DNA of 64,000 nucleotides from Siphonodentalium dalli. Lineage: Eukaryota > Mollusca > Scaphopoda > Gadilida > Siphonodentaliidae. The position numbers and the translations under genes were made by a program. The stretch spans positions 64,001 through 128,000 of the forward strand of contig CP136067.1 in the NCBI GenBank assembly GCA_032622095.1, given 5' to 3'. Under the pieces are notes generated by a model. That model was given only the letters and a program-made list of their open reading frames with translations. It made no database searches and had not been told where the DNA came from. Positions 46,947 through 58,762 of this stretch are shown here, one piece after another. Every line of letters starts with the position of its first letter. Position 1 is the first letter of the stretch.

Positions 46947-48063
46947 CAGGGTTGGGGTAATCGTAATCAGTAAGTGTAATCAAAGTAATCGATTACAAAA
47001 TTTGGAGTAATCATCTGTAATCAGTAATCATGACATTTCTTGATTACAAGTAATCGTAATCGATTACTTTCAAATGTGCCTGTAATCATGATTACATTTT
47101 GCTTACTTTTTGATTACTTTTACTAAAATATCAATATGGATGGCTATTGGATACTCATAGTCTCATACTGTGGTACTATGGAGTGTGCAAAGATACATAC
47201 AACATATTAGAAAGTTGGACACAGATAACAACACACAATTGTTGAATACAGCATGAATAGCAATAAACTTGTGATACCGACAAATGAATTGTTCTAATAT
47301 GAATAAATAGGGTAGCCAACTTCAATTAAGATTAATTTGAATTGGGACTGCTGCAGACAATGGCTGTAAAGTCACACTGGTACAATAGGGCTAATTAACT
47401 GAACAAAGCAGGTGTGATGTACATCCGTAGACCTAATTAGCTGGTTTGTCATTTACTGCACCATGGGATTAAGCCTAATTTAATCCTCATCAGGATTAAC
47501 AATGGATAATCATCAAATAAATCCTAATGTTATCTTCATTGTGTTGGGTATTGAATCTAACAGAACATGCACATATTTTATAATTGTTTCTGGTGATATT
47601 TTCATAAATATGCGTTCGTACGAATGCATGTAAGAAAATTATAAATGTATTAAAAATTATTTACATAAATAAATACAAATAAAACATTATGTATTCCCAA
47701 TAAGTTGGTGCATAACTTCAGGATGAAACCTTTCCAATACATGTAAATGTAAAAAAAAGTTTTTATGTTTTTTGCTTGCATCTTTCTATTGTTTCAGTCG
47801 TTTCTTGTTTCCATGTTATGCAGTGATGTCTTTATTCAATCATATTAGACATGTTAATTTGAATTATTTCACTATTTATTCCTTTGCGATCAAAATGGCT
47901 GGAAACCAACAATTGTAATCAGATGTAATCAAAAAGTAATCGATTACATTTACTAAAGTAATCGTAATCGATTACATTGAAAAAAATGTAATCGGTAATC
48001 CTAATCATGTAAATCAAAAGTAATCGTAATCGATTACATTGGTATGTAATCGCCCCAACCCTG
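46947..48063. mobile_element. Non-autonomous hAT element (1,117 bp) with 8-bp target duplication
   Basis: GACTGAGT at 46939-46946 is duplicated at 48064-48071. Ends are CAGGGTTGGGGTAATCGTAA and, complemented, CAGGGTTGGGGCGATTACAT, with many subterminal GTAATCGATTAC copies near both ends. An 8-bp duplication plus CAGGG ends are hAT hallmarks. No transposase frame. Confidence 0.9.
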
Positions 48064-48071
48064 GACTGAGT

Positions 48072-48250
48072 GCAACTTATTTCGTCGTTGTAAAGTGACA
48101 TGTGGCTTTAAAATCATTTTCAATGTTACAAGTATTTTGACAAACAAGCCATATATGTAAGGACCACATAAGGTGACTCATTCCTGCGTAAGCAATTTTT
48201 GTGAAAATAAATGAATATATCAGCTGATCATAATTTGATATTCATAGTCC
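48072..48250. other. Short interval with no feature seen
   Basis: Sequence of the 26.3-kb element between the hAT insertion and the right-hand CAGTGT units. Nothing recognised. Confidence 0.4.
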
Positions 48251-48279
48251 CTGCACTATCATTGCTGAGTTGTCTGATG

Positions 48280-48540
48280 TTAATAAAGTCCATGCAGTGT
48301 GGTAGCAGTGTTGTCTGATTCTGATATTTTATTCTATAAAGTCCATGCAGTGTGGTTGCAGTGTTGTCTGATTTTAATAAAGTCCATGCAGTGTGGTAGC
48401 AGTGTTGTCTGATTTTAATAAAGGTTATGCAGTGTTGTTGCAGTGTTGTCTGATTCTGACATGTTATTCTATAAAGTCTATGCAGTGTTGTTGCAGTGTT
48501 GTCTGTTCTATCCACAGTGTTGTTGCAGTGTCCTCTACAT
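48280..48540. repeat. CAGTGT units with 40/53-bp spacing at the right edge of the 26.3-kb element
   Basis: Five ATGCAGTGTGGTAGCAGTG or close variants at 48292, 48344, 48384, 48427 and 48480, each followed by TTGTCTGATT. Spacings alternate near 40-43 and 53 bp. The motif is akin to the 25-bp unit's GTGGTTACAGTGT, so both ends of the element carry related sequence. Confidence 0.8.
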
Positions 48541-48611
48541 GGCAGTGTAGTTGCAGTGTTACACTGCAAGGACACTGCATGGTGGAGTGTCACACTGCAA
48601 AAGTGTAAGGG

Positions 48612-48690
48612 AAATCAATAAAAATAAGTTGTGAAACTGGGAATATATGTCCCTATGTTTGAAATTTGACGCAAAAGCTTATGAAGGTGG
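48612..48690 (-). repeat. Palindrome right arm, continuation after the 26.3-kb insertion
   Basis: AATCAATAAAAAT...GTATATGTCCCTA-like and TTTGAAATTTGACGCAAAAG sequence aligns with the reverse complement of about 21815-21925. It is interrupted again at about 48690. Confidence 0.75.
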
Positions 48691-48734
48691 ATGAGTCACG
48701 GACAATCATTGGTGCTTCTTGCCCTCATCTCTTG

Positions 48735-48890
48735 GCATTTTCGGACCCACTGTAAATATGTTTTAATAATTTTTCTATATTTTTGGCTACCTATTTTTTT
48801 TAAATTTTATGAGAACTCTTTTCAACAATATAGGTAGTCCTTATCGCAATACTTTGTTCCTTCATCTCCCCCTTGTTTCTGGGGATATAA
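48735..48890 (+). repeat. Direct repeat module, copy 1
   Basis: From ACCCACTGTAAATATGTTTT to CTGGGGATATAAA; copy 2 is at about 50926-51072. Shared phrases include TTTTATGAGAACTCTTTTCA and ACAATATAGGTAGTCCTTA. The pair brackets the element at 49411-50838. Confidence 0.85.
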
Positions 48891-49410
48891 ATTATCATTG
48901 GGTCTACGAGATCCAAGGGATTTATATCCGTAGCATCAATGGTAACACTGCGTTTAACATTTTCAAATCCTGTGCATCATTCCAAGGCTTTTTTAAAGTC
49001 TCACGAGAATCGGCGAGATGTAAGCCATTGCACAACCAGAGTGGGTTAGAATTTCTCATTATTGTGCAATACATTTATCATTATTCTCCTATCCAAAATT
49101 AATATCAAATGTACTTGATAATTTTAATCGTGATGTTTTTAATTTAGATACCCTGCTCTTGTTCTCGGTTTTTACACAAGAGCTCAAAGATTCACAAGAA
49201 ATTATACTTTGTGCACGAAGATAATAAATTACTTGTGAGTAATTCATTCTCAGAAAATTTCTCTTGAGGTGTGACTCACATTTCAAGTTTTCTCGCAAAT
49301 TTTATCCCAATTACCTCCCCTCTCTCCTCCTCGCTCCTGAGTGACTTTAGTATATTTGCTGTGATATCCACTTTGAGGTCCTCTCCTGGTGATCAATTTT
49401 AGACTGTTTT
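48891..49410. other. Unassigned DNA between repeat modules
   Basis: No gene or element recognised. A frame of 97 codons (48809-49102) overlaps the repeat module and has no family features. Confidence 0.4.
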
Positions 49411-50838
49411 TATACGCCCTTTTTGAAAAAAGTTGTATTATGTTATCAGTCCGTCTGTCTGTCCGTCTGTCTGTCCGTCCGTCTGTCCGTCGAGCCGTCC
49501 GTCCGTCCGTGTTTACTAATGACTACTTATGTGGCTAAGATTGTGTAAAATGGATATTTATGTGCATAACTTCCGTTGCGTGGCTAGCCACGTAACAGCT
49601 TTCAGATGGACGTTCTAAAATGATCTATTTGGCCTAATCAGCTTATTTAATTTTGTAGTCACTCAAAATTTGGAGAAAAAAAGTCCATCGATTTAGACAT
49701 CCATGACCCGTCAATAGGAGATGTCGGACACTGACAAGACATTTATGTGGCTAGCCACCCAATCACGGACCTGTCAGTTTCTCCTATTCCACTGTCCCAG
49801 TTGCTGTGAGCAAGTTTTTGAGTTTTAATCAGCTTCTTCTGCTATAATTCCAACATGTTATGAATCCATAATCTGGAGTTTTATCACTATCTACTACTTG
49901 ATAGCCACTTAAAATTTTATGGCTACTTGAGAAGCCACATAAAAACTAAAGCCACATTACCATTTCTAGCCACATAGGTCGAAGCCACATATCTACCCAT
50001 TTGTTGGTACGTCCGTCCGTCCGTCCGTTAACATTTTTGGTTTCCGATCGATAACTCCAGTTTGGATTATTTGATCTGTACCAAAGTTGGTATGTGCATT
50101 TCCCAGCTAAAGATACAGGCCAAGTTCTAATATGGGTTCCGTCCAATTATTTTTACATGAGTTACGGCCCTTTTCGACTTAGAATTTGACCGTCTGTTAA
50201 CATTTTTGGTTTCCGATCGATAACTCCAGTTTGGATTATTTGATCTGTACCAAAGTTGGTATGTGCATTTCCCAGCTAAAGATGCAGGCCAAGTTCTAAT
50301 ATGGGTTCCGTCCAATTATTTTTACATGAGTTACGGCCCTTTTTCGACTTAGAATTTGACCGTCTGTTAACATTTTTGGTTTCCGACCGATAACTCCAGT
50401 TTGGATTATTTGATTTGAACCAAAGTTGGTATGTGTATTTCCTAGCTAAAGATACAGGCCAAGTTCAAATATGGGTTCCGTCCAGTTATTTTTACATGAG
50501 TTACAGCCCTTTTTCAACTTAGAATTTGACAAATTTCATAACATTTCAGTTTCCGACCGATAACTCCAGTTTTGATTATTTGAGCTGAACTAAAGCTGGT
50601 ATGTGTATTTCCCAGCTAAAATTACAGGCCAAGCTTGAATATAGGTTCTATCCAATTATTTTTACATGAGTCATGGCCATTTTTCGACTTAGAATTTTAC
50701 CACATTTTGGCATTGAAATTAGGGGTATATCAGATATTCTTCAAATGTATAAGCTCAAAGTATTATCTTATTCTGCGATAGTACAATTCGAAATGGCTAA
50801 AGGGCGTATTTTGCCACGCCCTAGCGATGCTCTTGTTT
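49411..50838 (+). mobile_element. Tandem-unit element with ATACGCCCTTT inverted ends
   Basis: The head TATACGCCCTTTTTG (49411) is inverted as AAAGGGCGTATTTTG (50799 onward), and the tail is CGATGCTCTTGTTT (to about 50838). A (CCGT/CTGT)n tract lies at 49448-49510 and again near 50010-50030. Then come four units of about 167-175 bp, each with GATAACTCCAGTTTGGATTA, ACCAAAGTTGGTATGTG and GAGTTACGGCCCTTTTTCGA. No coding capacity. Confidence 0.8.
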
Positions 50839-50925
50839 TATTATATTTTACATATGGTTTATATTTTTTCTTACACGTTAAATATTGTTGCGGGTCCTTG
50901 CATATTGTTTGAGGCGTTTTCTGAC

Positions 50926-51072
50926 CCACTGTAAATATATTTTAAGAATTTTATTATTTTTGGCCACCTATTTTTTTGTAAATTTTATGAGAACTCTTTT
51001 CAACAATATAGGTAGTCCTTAATATTGCAATACTTTGTTCCTTCATCTCTCTCTTGTTACTGGGGATATAAA
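50926..51072 (+). repeat. Direct repeat module, copy 2
   Basis: Aligns with 48735-48890 at roughly 85% identity by eye. Confidence 0.8.
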
Positions 51073-51376
51073 ACAAGTTATGATTAGTTTTATAGACCCA
51101 CTCTAAATATACAATAGTAATTGCATCCGGGAGATAAGCAAATGTGTGTTTGGATACTTTCCATCCCAGAATGCAACAGTCAAAACGGTCATCTGTGAAA
51201 TGGTCTATATGGACATCATAAGTGGAGTTAAATTCAACTTAAAAGCTTAAACTTGGCTAAAGGGAAGAGAATAGCTTGAAGATAGTCAATCGGCCACAGA
51301 TTTATGAAACATATTGATTGAGCCAAAGAACCTAATATATAGATCATGCCATGAATCTCTACTCAGGCTAAAGTCT
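51065..51376 (-). repeat. Palindrome right arm, final segment
   Basis: Reverse complement of about 21510-21815, with phrases GGATACTTTCCATCCCAGAA, TGAAATGGTCTATATGGACA, CGGCCACAGATTTATGAAA and AGATCATGCCATGAATCTCT. It closes the palindrome whose turn lies at about 22110. Confidence 0.85.
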
Positions 51377-53355
51377 GTGTTTGGATAGTTCCTATACCAG
51401 AATTCATCATTCTCGCTATCCGTGAAATGGTCTGTCGCTGTCAGCCACGTCCCATCTAAAGAAACACATATTTATATACTGTACGGTACCTCTTAAAGGC
51501 TGTAGACTATCGGATCATTAATTATCCTTTTTGGTCATGTCTTTAAATTAGTTAATACTTAGTATTATATATATGTATATACTCAGCAAGCACTATGTGC
51601 ACGGCTTTGTTGAGACCAGTGTCACTGTCACACACACAGCAACAGTGTAAGTTCTTGTAATAAGTTAGTTGTATTGTAACTTAGTGAATAGTGTTAAACT
51701 TTGTTGATATACTCTGAAAAGTTTTTTGATGAAGCTGGTGCACACATGACATGGGATGTTTAGCCCTGAGATTAGTGAGAGAAATTTGCAAACTGTGTAT
51801 GACTATGAGTCTATGATTATGACCGATTCCAGTTTTTTTTTCTTCTGATGTCACAATCACATTGATTGTCAGTAATGTCACGTGATTGTCTCCGAGATCC
51901 AAATTCCAATGCACACTGCATGTATCGTATACAGTCTCTCTCTCTCCCTCCAACATAATTAGTTTTGTCCCGTAATACAAGCACTCTGCCAGTCCCAAGC
52001 CACAAGTGGATGATTGAAATTGAATTTTTGAATCGGTCATTCGCCTTGCAAAATGCATACAATGAATGCAACATGCAACAGTCTTAATAATCAATCACTG
52101 AAATTGACTGAATTGGCCATCACTCTCCGTCTCCGATTAAGAATTATTACTTGTAAATAAAATTATAAATGTATACTTGTTGTATCTGAATTTAGCACAC
52201 GTGTCCATCAGTTATAATTTAATGCGACCATTATGCGTCCACAGTGTGTAGTCAGTAGTGTTGTCGACAATGACTGAGTGAATAACATTCAATTTATCAG
52301 TCAATGTCACTGGTGAAATTGGGAGGAACCTTCGCCTATTTGCGTAATTATTCGCCGAATTCAGCCTCCTACCACCTGTTATTATCTCTAGCGTTTATAG
52401 TTCCTTTTTTCTTTTTGCCAAATTGTTGAATTGTTTTGGCTTTCCTCGCCATCATTTTCATAAAATAAAATGCAGACGAAATTTAAAATTTAAATTGGAT
52501 GATTTTACCGGAATGAATCTGCACACAGTCACATGTTAGCTTTTAGCCAATCGTATGCTTAGTTCTAGGCTCTCACCCGATTTAGACTGGGATTTCCCAA
52601 TAAAATTATGACATCAGAGGACCATTTTTACGGATTGCGAGAATGATGCATCATGGGATATAAATTCCCCAAACATTAACACGTGGGCAGAAAGCCAATG
52701 CTTTTACTATAAGAGATTTACAGCGGGTCGATAACGCGCGTATACAAGAAAACCATAATCGTAAATGGTAATGTCCTCAAGATTATAATATTAGGCATAA
52801 ATATAAATTAGACAAAAAAATGTTAAATATATTGGTTACATGCATTGGTGCGCCTCAGAATTCAGTTAAAACAACTAATCCTTCAAATTATTACAAAAAA
52901 CTACGGCTTATTACTGCAGGTTTCTAATGCACCAGACCAGAAGTCTCTAAATGCAGATAAAAAATCAGGGTCATTGTGTTCCCGCCATAAAATCTTCAAC
53001 AGTGGTCCACCCATTGTTGATATCTAAACATTGAAAGCAATTAATGCGGTCATAATAGTATCAAAGATAGTATAGAAATTCTCAAAAAGCGTTGTATATT
53101 AATATTTTGTTCAATAAAAATGACGAAAAGTCACAAAACTTGTTCCGTGTTATGATGATGATGATGAAATGATTGATAGAACAAACCACTATTATGATGA
53201 TCGTGTCGTTATCTGTTTAAAATATGTATCAATTGACATATACGCACCTGTTCCCTCATTAAAATCAACATATTTCGACCATTTTAGGGGACCTCCACGA
53301 ATTCGGGGACCTCCGCAAATAGGGACCTACTGCGAATTGTCACAACCGGAAAAAC
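51377..53355. other. Non-coding DNA with a diverged inverted pair
   Basis: 51377-51445 (TGTTTGGATAGTTCC...ATTCATCATTCTCGC) is inverted at about 52610-52690, and both resemble the host palindrome's outer arm, so this is probably an older member of that family. CTCTCTCTC occurs near 51940 and (ATG)n near 53155. Minus-strand frames at 51681-52094 carry no recognisable domain. No gene supported. Confidence 0.5.
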
Positions 53356-54958
53356 AAAATCCTTTAGCACGGGCCACAGGTCGTACCTTTAGTCTGATCA
53401 TCATGAAATTTGTCATGGATGATAATATTGACAAGTAGATGGGAACGAGTAATTTTGGGGTCATTCAGCCAAAAAACATGGCCGCCAGCAGCCATCTTGG
53501 ATTTTACTCTTTGTATGACTAAATTCTTTAGCACGGGCTGCAGGTCGTACCTTTAGTCTGATCATCATAAAATTTGTTATGGATGTTAACAATGACATGT
53601 AGATGGGAACGAGTAATTTTGGGGTAATTCGGCCAAATAACATGGCCACCAGCAGCCATCTTGGATTTTACTCTTTGCATGACTAAATCCTTTGGCGCGG
53701 GCTACAGGTTGTATCTTTGGTCAAATCTTCATGAAATATGTCATGGATGTTAACAATGACATATAGATGGGAACGAGTCATTTTGGGGTCAATCGGCCAA
53801 AAATCATGGCCGCTAGCAGCCATCTTGGATTTTACTCTTTGCATGACTAATTCCTTTGGCACGGGCTACAGGTCGTAGCTTTTGTCAGATCTTCATGAAA
53901 TTTGTCATGGATGTTAACAATGACATGTAGATAGGAATGAGTCATTTTGGGGTCATTCGGCCAAAAAACATGGCCGCCAGCAGCCATCTTGGATTTTACT
54001 CTATGCATGATTAAATCCTTTGGCGCGGCCTACAGGTCGTAGCTTTTGTCAGACCTTCATGAAATTTGTCATGGATGTTAACAATGGCATGTAGATGGGA
54101 ACGAGTCGTTTTGGGGTCATTCGGCCAAAAAACCTGGCCGCCAGCAGCCATCTTGGATTTTACTCTTTGTATGACTAAATCCTTTGGCGCGGGCTACAGG
54201 TCGTAGCTTTGGTCAGATCTTCATGAAATTTGTCATGAATGTTAACAATGACATGTAGATGGGAACGAGTCATTTTGGGGTCATTCGGCCAAAAAACATG
54301 GCCACCAGCAACCATCTTGGATTTTACTCTTTGCATGACTAAATCCTTTGGCTACAGGTCGTATTTCAAAATTCAATCCATTGGCGCGGGCTACAGGTCA
54401 TACTGGTCGTCGGATCATCATGAAATTTGTCATGGATGTTAATATTGACATGTAGATGGGAACGAGTCATTTTGGGGTTGTTTGGCCAAAAAACATGGCC
54501 ACCAGCAGCCATCTTGGATTTTACTCTTTGTATGACTAAATCCTTTGGCGCGGCCTACAGGTCGTAGCTTTTGTCAGACCTTCATGAAATTTGTCATGGA
54601 TGTTAACAATGACATGTAGATGGGAACGAGTCATTTTGGGGTTGTTTGGCCAAAAAACATGGCCACCAGCAGCCATCTTGGATTTTACTCTTTGCATGAC
54701 TAAATCCTTTGGCTACAGGGCGTAGCTTTGGTCAGATCTTCATGAAATTTGTTATGGATGTTAACAATAACATGTAAATGGGAACGAGTCTTTTTGGGGT
54801 CATTCGGCGAAAAAACATGGCTGCCAGCGGCCATCTTAGATTTTACTCTTGGCATAACTAGGCCTTTCAACTTTCCACATTCCTAATAACTCCATTGACT
54901 TTAACACATGAAATTATTCCCTTTCCAAGTTGAGCTACAGTGTCATTGACACTTTCAT
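53356..54958 (+). mobile_element. ~160-bp-unit element, 5'-truncated copy
   Basis: About nine units of the same family as 5768-18018. It starts abruptly at CAAAATCCTTTAGCACGGG without the hairpin head and ends in the normal tail AAGTTGAGCTA (54927-54937) plus hairpin (54939-54953). Unit variants here mostly read GCTTTGGTCAGATCTTCATG, unlike the main array. Confidence 0.85.
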
Positions 54959-55063
54959 ATAGAGTTAAAATTGTTAACCCTGGTTATCAATTTTATGCTT
55001 TTGTATATTTTTCATGTAATCATTCTCCTATTATATCCCCTTCACTTGTACGGTATGGATTTT

Positions 55064-56400
55064 TAGCTCAACTAACTTTGTAAGTTTGAGCTATTGCCAT
55101 GGCTTGGCGTCCGTCGTCCATGTGTCTGTGTGTCCGTCAACAATTTCCTTTGACGCGGGCTACAGGTCGTGTCTTTGGTCTGCTATTTATGAAATTTGTC
55201 TTGAATGTTGACATTGACATGTAGATTGGAAACGAGTCATTTTGGGGTCATTCGGCCAAAAAACATGGCCACTGGTGGCCATCTTGGATTTAAAAATTAA
55301 ATCCATTGGCGCGGGCTACAGGCCGTACTGTTTGTGTGATCATCATAAAATTTGTCTTGAATGTTGACATTTACATGTAGAAGGGAACGAGTCATTTTGA
55401 GGTCATTTGGCCAAAAAACATGGCTGCTGGTGGCCATCTTGGATTTTACTCTGCATGACAAATCCTTTGACACATCCTACAGACCACATCTCTGATCCGA
55501 TCATCACCAAAATTCACATGGATCATCGGGGCGACATCTAGATGGGAACGAGTCATTTTGGGGTCATTTGGCCAAAAAACATGGCCGCTATCAGCCATCT
55601 TGGATTTTACTCTTTGCATCACTAAATACTTTGGCGCGGGCTACAGGTCGTATCTTTGGTCTGATCTTTATGAAATTTGTCATGAATGTTGCCATTGACA
55701 TGTAGATGGGAACGAGTCATCATAGGATCATTCGTCCAAAAAACATGGCCGCTGGTGGCCATCTTGGATTTTACTCTTTGCATCACTAAATCCTTTGACA
55801 CATCCTACAGACCACATCTCTGATCCGATCATCACCAAACTTCATATGGATCATTGGGGTGACCTCCAGATGGGAACGATTCATTTTGGGCTCATTTGGC
55901 CAAAAAACATGGCCACCGGCAGCCATATTGGATTTCACTATTTGCATCACTAAATACTTTGACACACCCTACATACACCACATCCCTGATCTGATCATCA
56001 CCAAACTTCATATGGATCATCGGGGTGACCTCTTGATGGGAACAAGTCATTTTGGGGTCATTCAGCAAAAAAATATGGCCGCTAATGGCCATTTTGGATT
56101 TTACTCTTTGTATGACTAAATATTTCTACAAAATCCATTAGCATGGGTTATAGACCAATCTGTTTCTTTGATCTTTATGAAATTTGTCATGGATGTTGAC
56201 ATTGACATGTAGATGGGAATGAGTCGGTCATTTTGGGGTCATTTGGCAAAAAAACATGGCTGCCGGTGGCCATTTTAGTATTTATTCTTTGCATCACTAA
56301 ATCCTTTGGCACACCCTACAGACCACATACCTCCATTTACTGTCAACCATTAAATTATTCCCCTACCTAAGTTGAGCTACAGTGTCATTGAGACTTTCAT
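55064..56400 (+). mobile_element. ~160-bp-unit element, complete third copy
   Basis: It has the head hairpin (55065-55093) and CGTCCGTCGTCC block, about eight units, then AAGTTGAGCTA (56369-56379) and the tail hairpin. Some units carry a diverged phrase (CTACAGACCACATCTCTGAT) not seen in the big array. Confidence 0.85.
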
Positions 56401-56856
56401 TATAGTTAAAATGAACCCTTCTCAACATTCCTGATACTTAGTAGAAATACCTTTCATCTGATATATCTCATTTTATTGAGATGTATGTAAATTTGGTATG
56501 TGAGTTTCTCAGCCCAAAATACAGATAGAGTTCGAATTTGGGTTTGATCCATTTTTTTTTAAACGGAGTTATGGCTTATGGATTTTTCGTGTCCAGACTG
56601 AAAATAGCTGATCACTATCGCCAAGGTATGGGTTAAACATCTGTCGATCATGTTTTGTTGCATTGTTGTGTTCGCATTTAGTATATAGTATGATTCGAGT
56701 AAGATATTGTGCGACAGTCTACTATGTAGGCCTATATGTATGCTGTTCAGTTCATACATTTCGAATATCTCTGGCTTTCGTAATACGACAGGTATGTAAT
56801 CGTTTAGAAGTACTAGAAATTCCCCATCGAATGACACCAAACACATGACGATTGGT
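56401..56856. other. Unassigned DNA with a GGAGTTATGGC remnant
   Basis: The stretch 56500-56600 (GGTTTGATCC...ACGGAGTTATGGCTTATGGA) is a single diverged unit of the GAGTTATGGCCC class. Nothing else recognised. Confidence 0.4.
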
Positions 56857-57214
56857 TGAAGGAATTTAAATCCATACTTAGCCCCACAGATTATTTTCAA
56901 TATATGCATTGTGCAATATGAATTGCTATGATGTTGGTTAGGTAACTGATGTTGTTGAGAAAATTTACTGCTATTTTTATGTGTACTCATACATTGTATG
57001 GTACACATAATGTTGACATCCAGATTGACCACTCATGAAGGAATTTAAATCCATACTTAGCCCCACAGATTATTTTCAATATATGCATTGTGCAATATGA
57101 ATTGCTATGATGTTGGTTAGGTAACTGATGTTGTTGAGAAAATTTACTGCTATTTTTATGTGTACTCATACATTGTATGGTACACATAATGTTGACATCC
57201 AGATTGACCACTCA
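56857..57214. repeat. Perfect 179-bp tandem duplication
   Basis: 56857-57035 and 57036-57214 appear identical, starting TGAAGGAATTTAAATCCATA and ending GATTGACCACTCA. No differences were found by eye, so it is very recent or an assembly effect. Confidence 0.95.
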
Positions 57215-58184
57215 TCAATCCTCAATGTATGTCTGTCTGTAGACACTTTACGCATGGTGCGATAACTCAAATATTATCTGATCGGTACCAAATACCTCTC
57301 ACCCCCTATCATTTTTGGTACTGATCAGTTGATCATTTTGTAAAATATTAACCTCTTTTGCCCATTCCAAGTCATTTAACCTTTTCCATTATTATGTAAT
57401 GAAATTATTTTGATATCTGACATGGCAAATTGCAACACAAACATAGAACTGCCTACACTATGGAAGTGGTGACAGACTCGATAGTTTTTATGTTATATTA
57501 ACCCTACTCTTTTGACGGATAAATTGAAATAATTCGTGTTAATCTTTAAATGTACATTTGTCTATACTACTTTAGTACAGCATACTCTATAATTCACCAT
57601 CAAAACTCTATATTATTATTCCGATCATAGCCATTAACTATGGCCAAGGGATAGGTTAAACATCTGCCGATTATGATCGGCCTCTCGTTGTAGAAAAAAG
57701 AAGAGGAAAATAATGTCGTTGAATTACCTGACCTCACTGAAACGGAATGTCAAACAGAAGAACATTGCCGGGAACACTTTTGCACTATAATAGAATTAAC
57801 ACGGGCTGTAGACACTATTCAATGAATTGTCCAAGTGTCCAAAGTTTCTACCCACAACTTTTATATACATATACTGACGACATTAAAATAAGCAAAATTA
57901 AAGTCTTTTTTTTTCACATAAAGAAACATATCGATATAGCATGGAATCTCAATCAAGACTGCATGCAGTTCCAATACACCAGACATTAATACTTTAATAT
58001 CATCGATTTTCACATTGCACTCGATCACCTTTACCTCTCTAAAGTAATGCATATCTCAATGTGCATGGCAGTTAGATTACCTCATAAACAGGACATGTAT
58101 GGCCATAAAATGAGGAAATTCAATGAGCATGTGCTTTATAAATTTTAGTTGATTTAAAAATTAATTAATTATATACTGGATTGA
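57215..58184. other. Unassigned non-coding DNA
   Basis: No gene or element recognised. Short frames lack coding character. GCCAAGGGATAGGTTAAACATCTGCCGAT at about 57635-57665 (given as positions) resembles a phrase at about 56619-56648, suggesting fragments of a shared repeat. Confidence 0.35.
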
Positions 58185-58762
58185 CTGCGTCCGTCCGTCC
58201 GTCCGTCACGCTTTCTCCGTCCGTTTGTTGTTTGTTTGTCCGTCCGTCCGTCCGACCTCATAACTCGAACAACTATAAACCGATTTCAATAATTTTTTGT
58301 ATGCAATCTCCTCAGGACTGTTTCTCCGCATGATGCTAATTGCGGTTCGGTTTTTTTTTTCAAGTTACGCCTCTTTTTCGACTTATTTTGACTTAGAAAA
58401 TTCTGTCCGACTTAATAACTTTAACAAATATGAACCGATTTCAATAATTTTTGGAATACATGCTTCTCACAATACCCTCTCTACATGATGCGGCTAGGGA
58501 TTGGCTCAGACTGTTTTTCGTAATATTACACCTCATTTTCTACTTATTTTGACTTAGAAAATTCTGTCTGACTTAATAACTTTAACAAATATGAACCGAT
58601 TTGAATAATTTTTTTTTTGTACAAGCTTCTTGTGACACCATATCGATATTATTAGTCTGAATTTTTCTTTAAAGATAAAAATCTTTTTTGTTGAGTTTAC
58701 GGATAATGCGGGTTGAATTTGCCACGGTGGGGGTATGCTAGCACTCGAGTGCACACCTCTTG
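58185..58762 (+). mobile_element. Tandem-unit element with CGTCCGT block and CTCTTGTTT tail
   Basis: A (CGTC)n/(CCGT)n block at 58189-58256 is followed by three units of about 157-161 bp with ATAAACCGATTTCAATAATT, TTACGCCTCTTTTTCGACTT and ATTTTGACTTAGAAAATTCT. It ends GCACACCTCTTGTTT. The layout matches the elements at 18019 and 49411 with different unit sequence. Confidence 0.75.

Larger units (their letters stand above)
22299..48611. mobile_element. 26.3-kb TIR insertion carrying the 25-bp array
   Basis: Left end CCCTTACACTTTGGCAGTGT (22299-22318) and right end, complemented, CCCTTACACTTTTGCAGTGT (48592-48611) are inverted repeats with one mismatch. The flanks GCATAAA (left) and AAATCAATAAAAAT (right) join to give the sequence found, inverted, in the other arm of the host palindrome (GCATAAAATCAATAAAAAAT). 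This independently places both boundaries and implies a 2-3 bp target duplication of A residues. Both ends are rich in GCAGTGTGGTTGCAGTGT motifs from which the internal array appears derived. No transposase was recognised. The original element was probably a few kb before the array expanded and other elements landed in it. Confidence 0.75.

Noticed and set aside
51681-52094. 137-codon minus-strand frame
   Set aside because: No recognisable domain. A second frame of similar length overlaps it, and composition is like flanking DNA.
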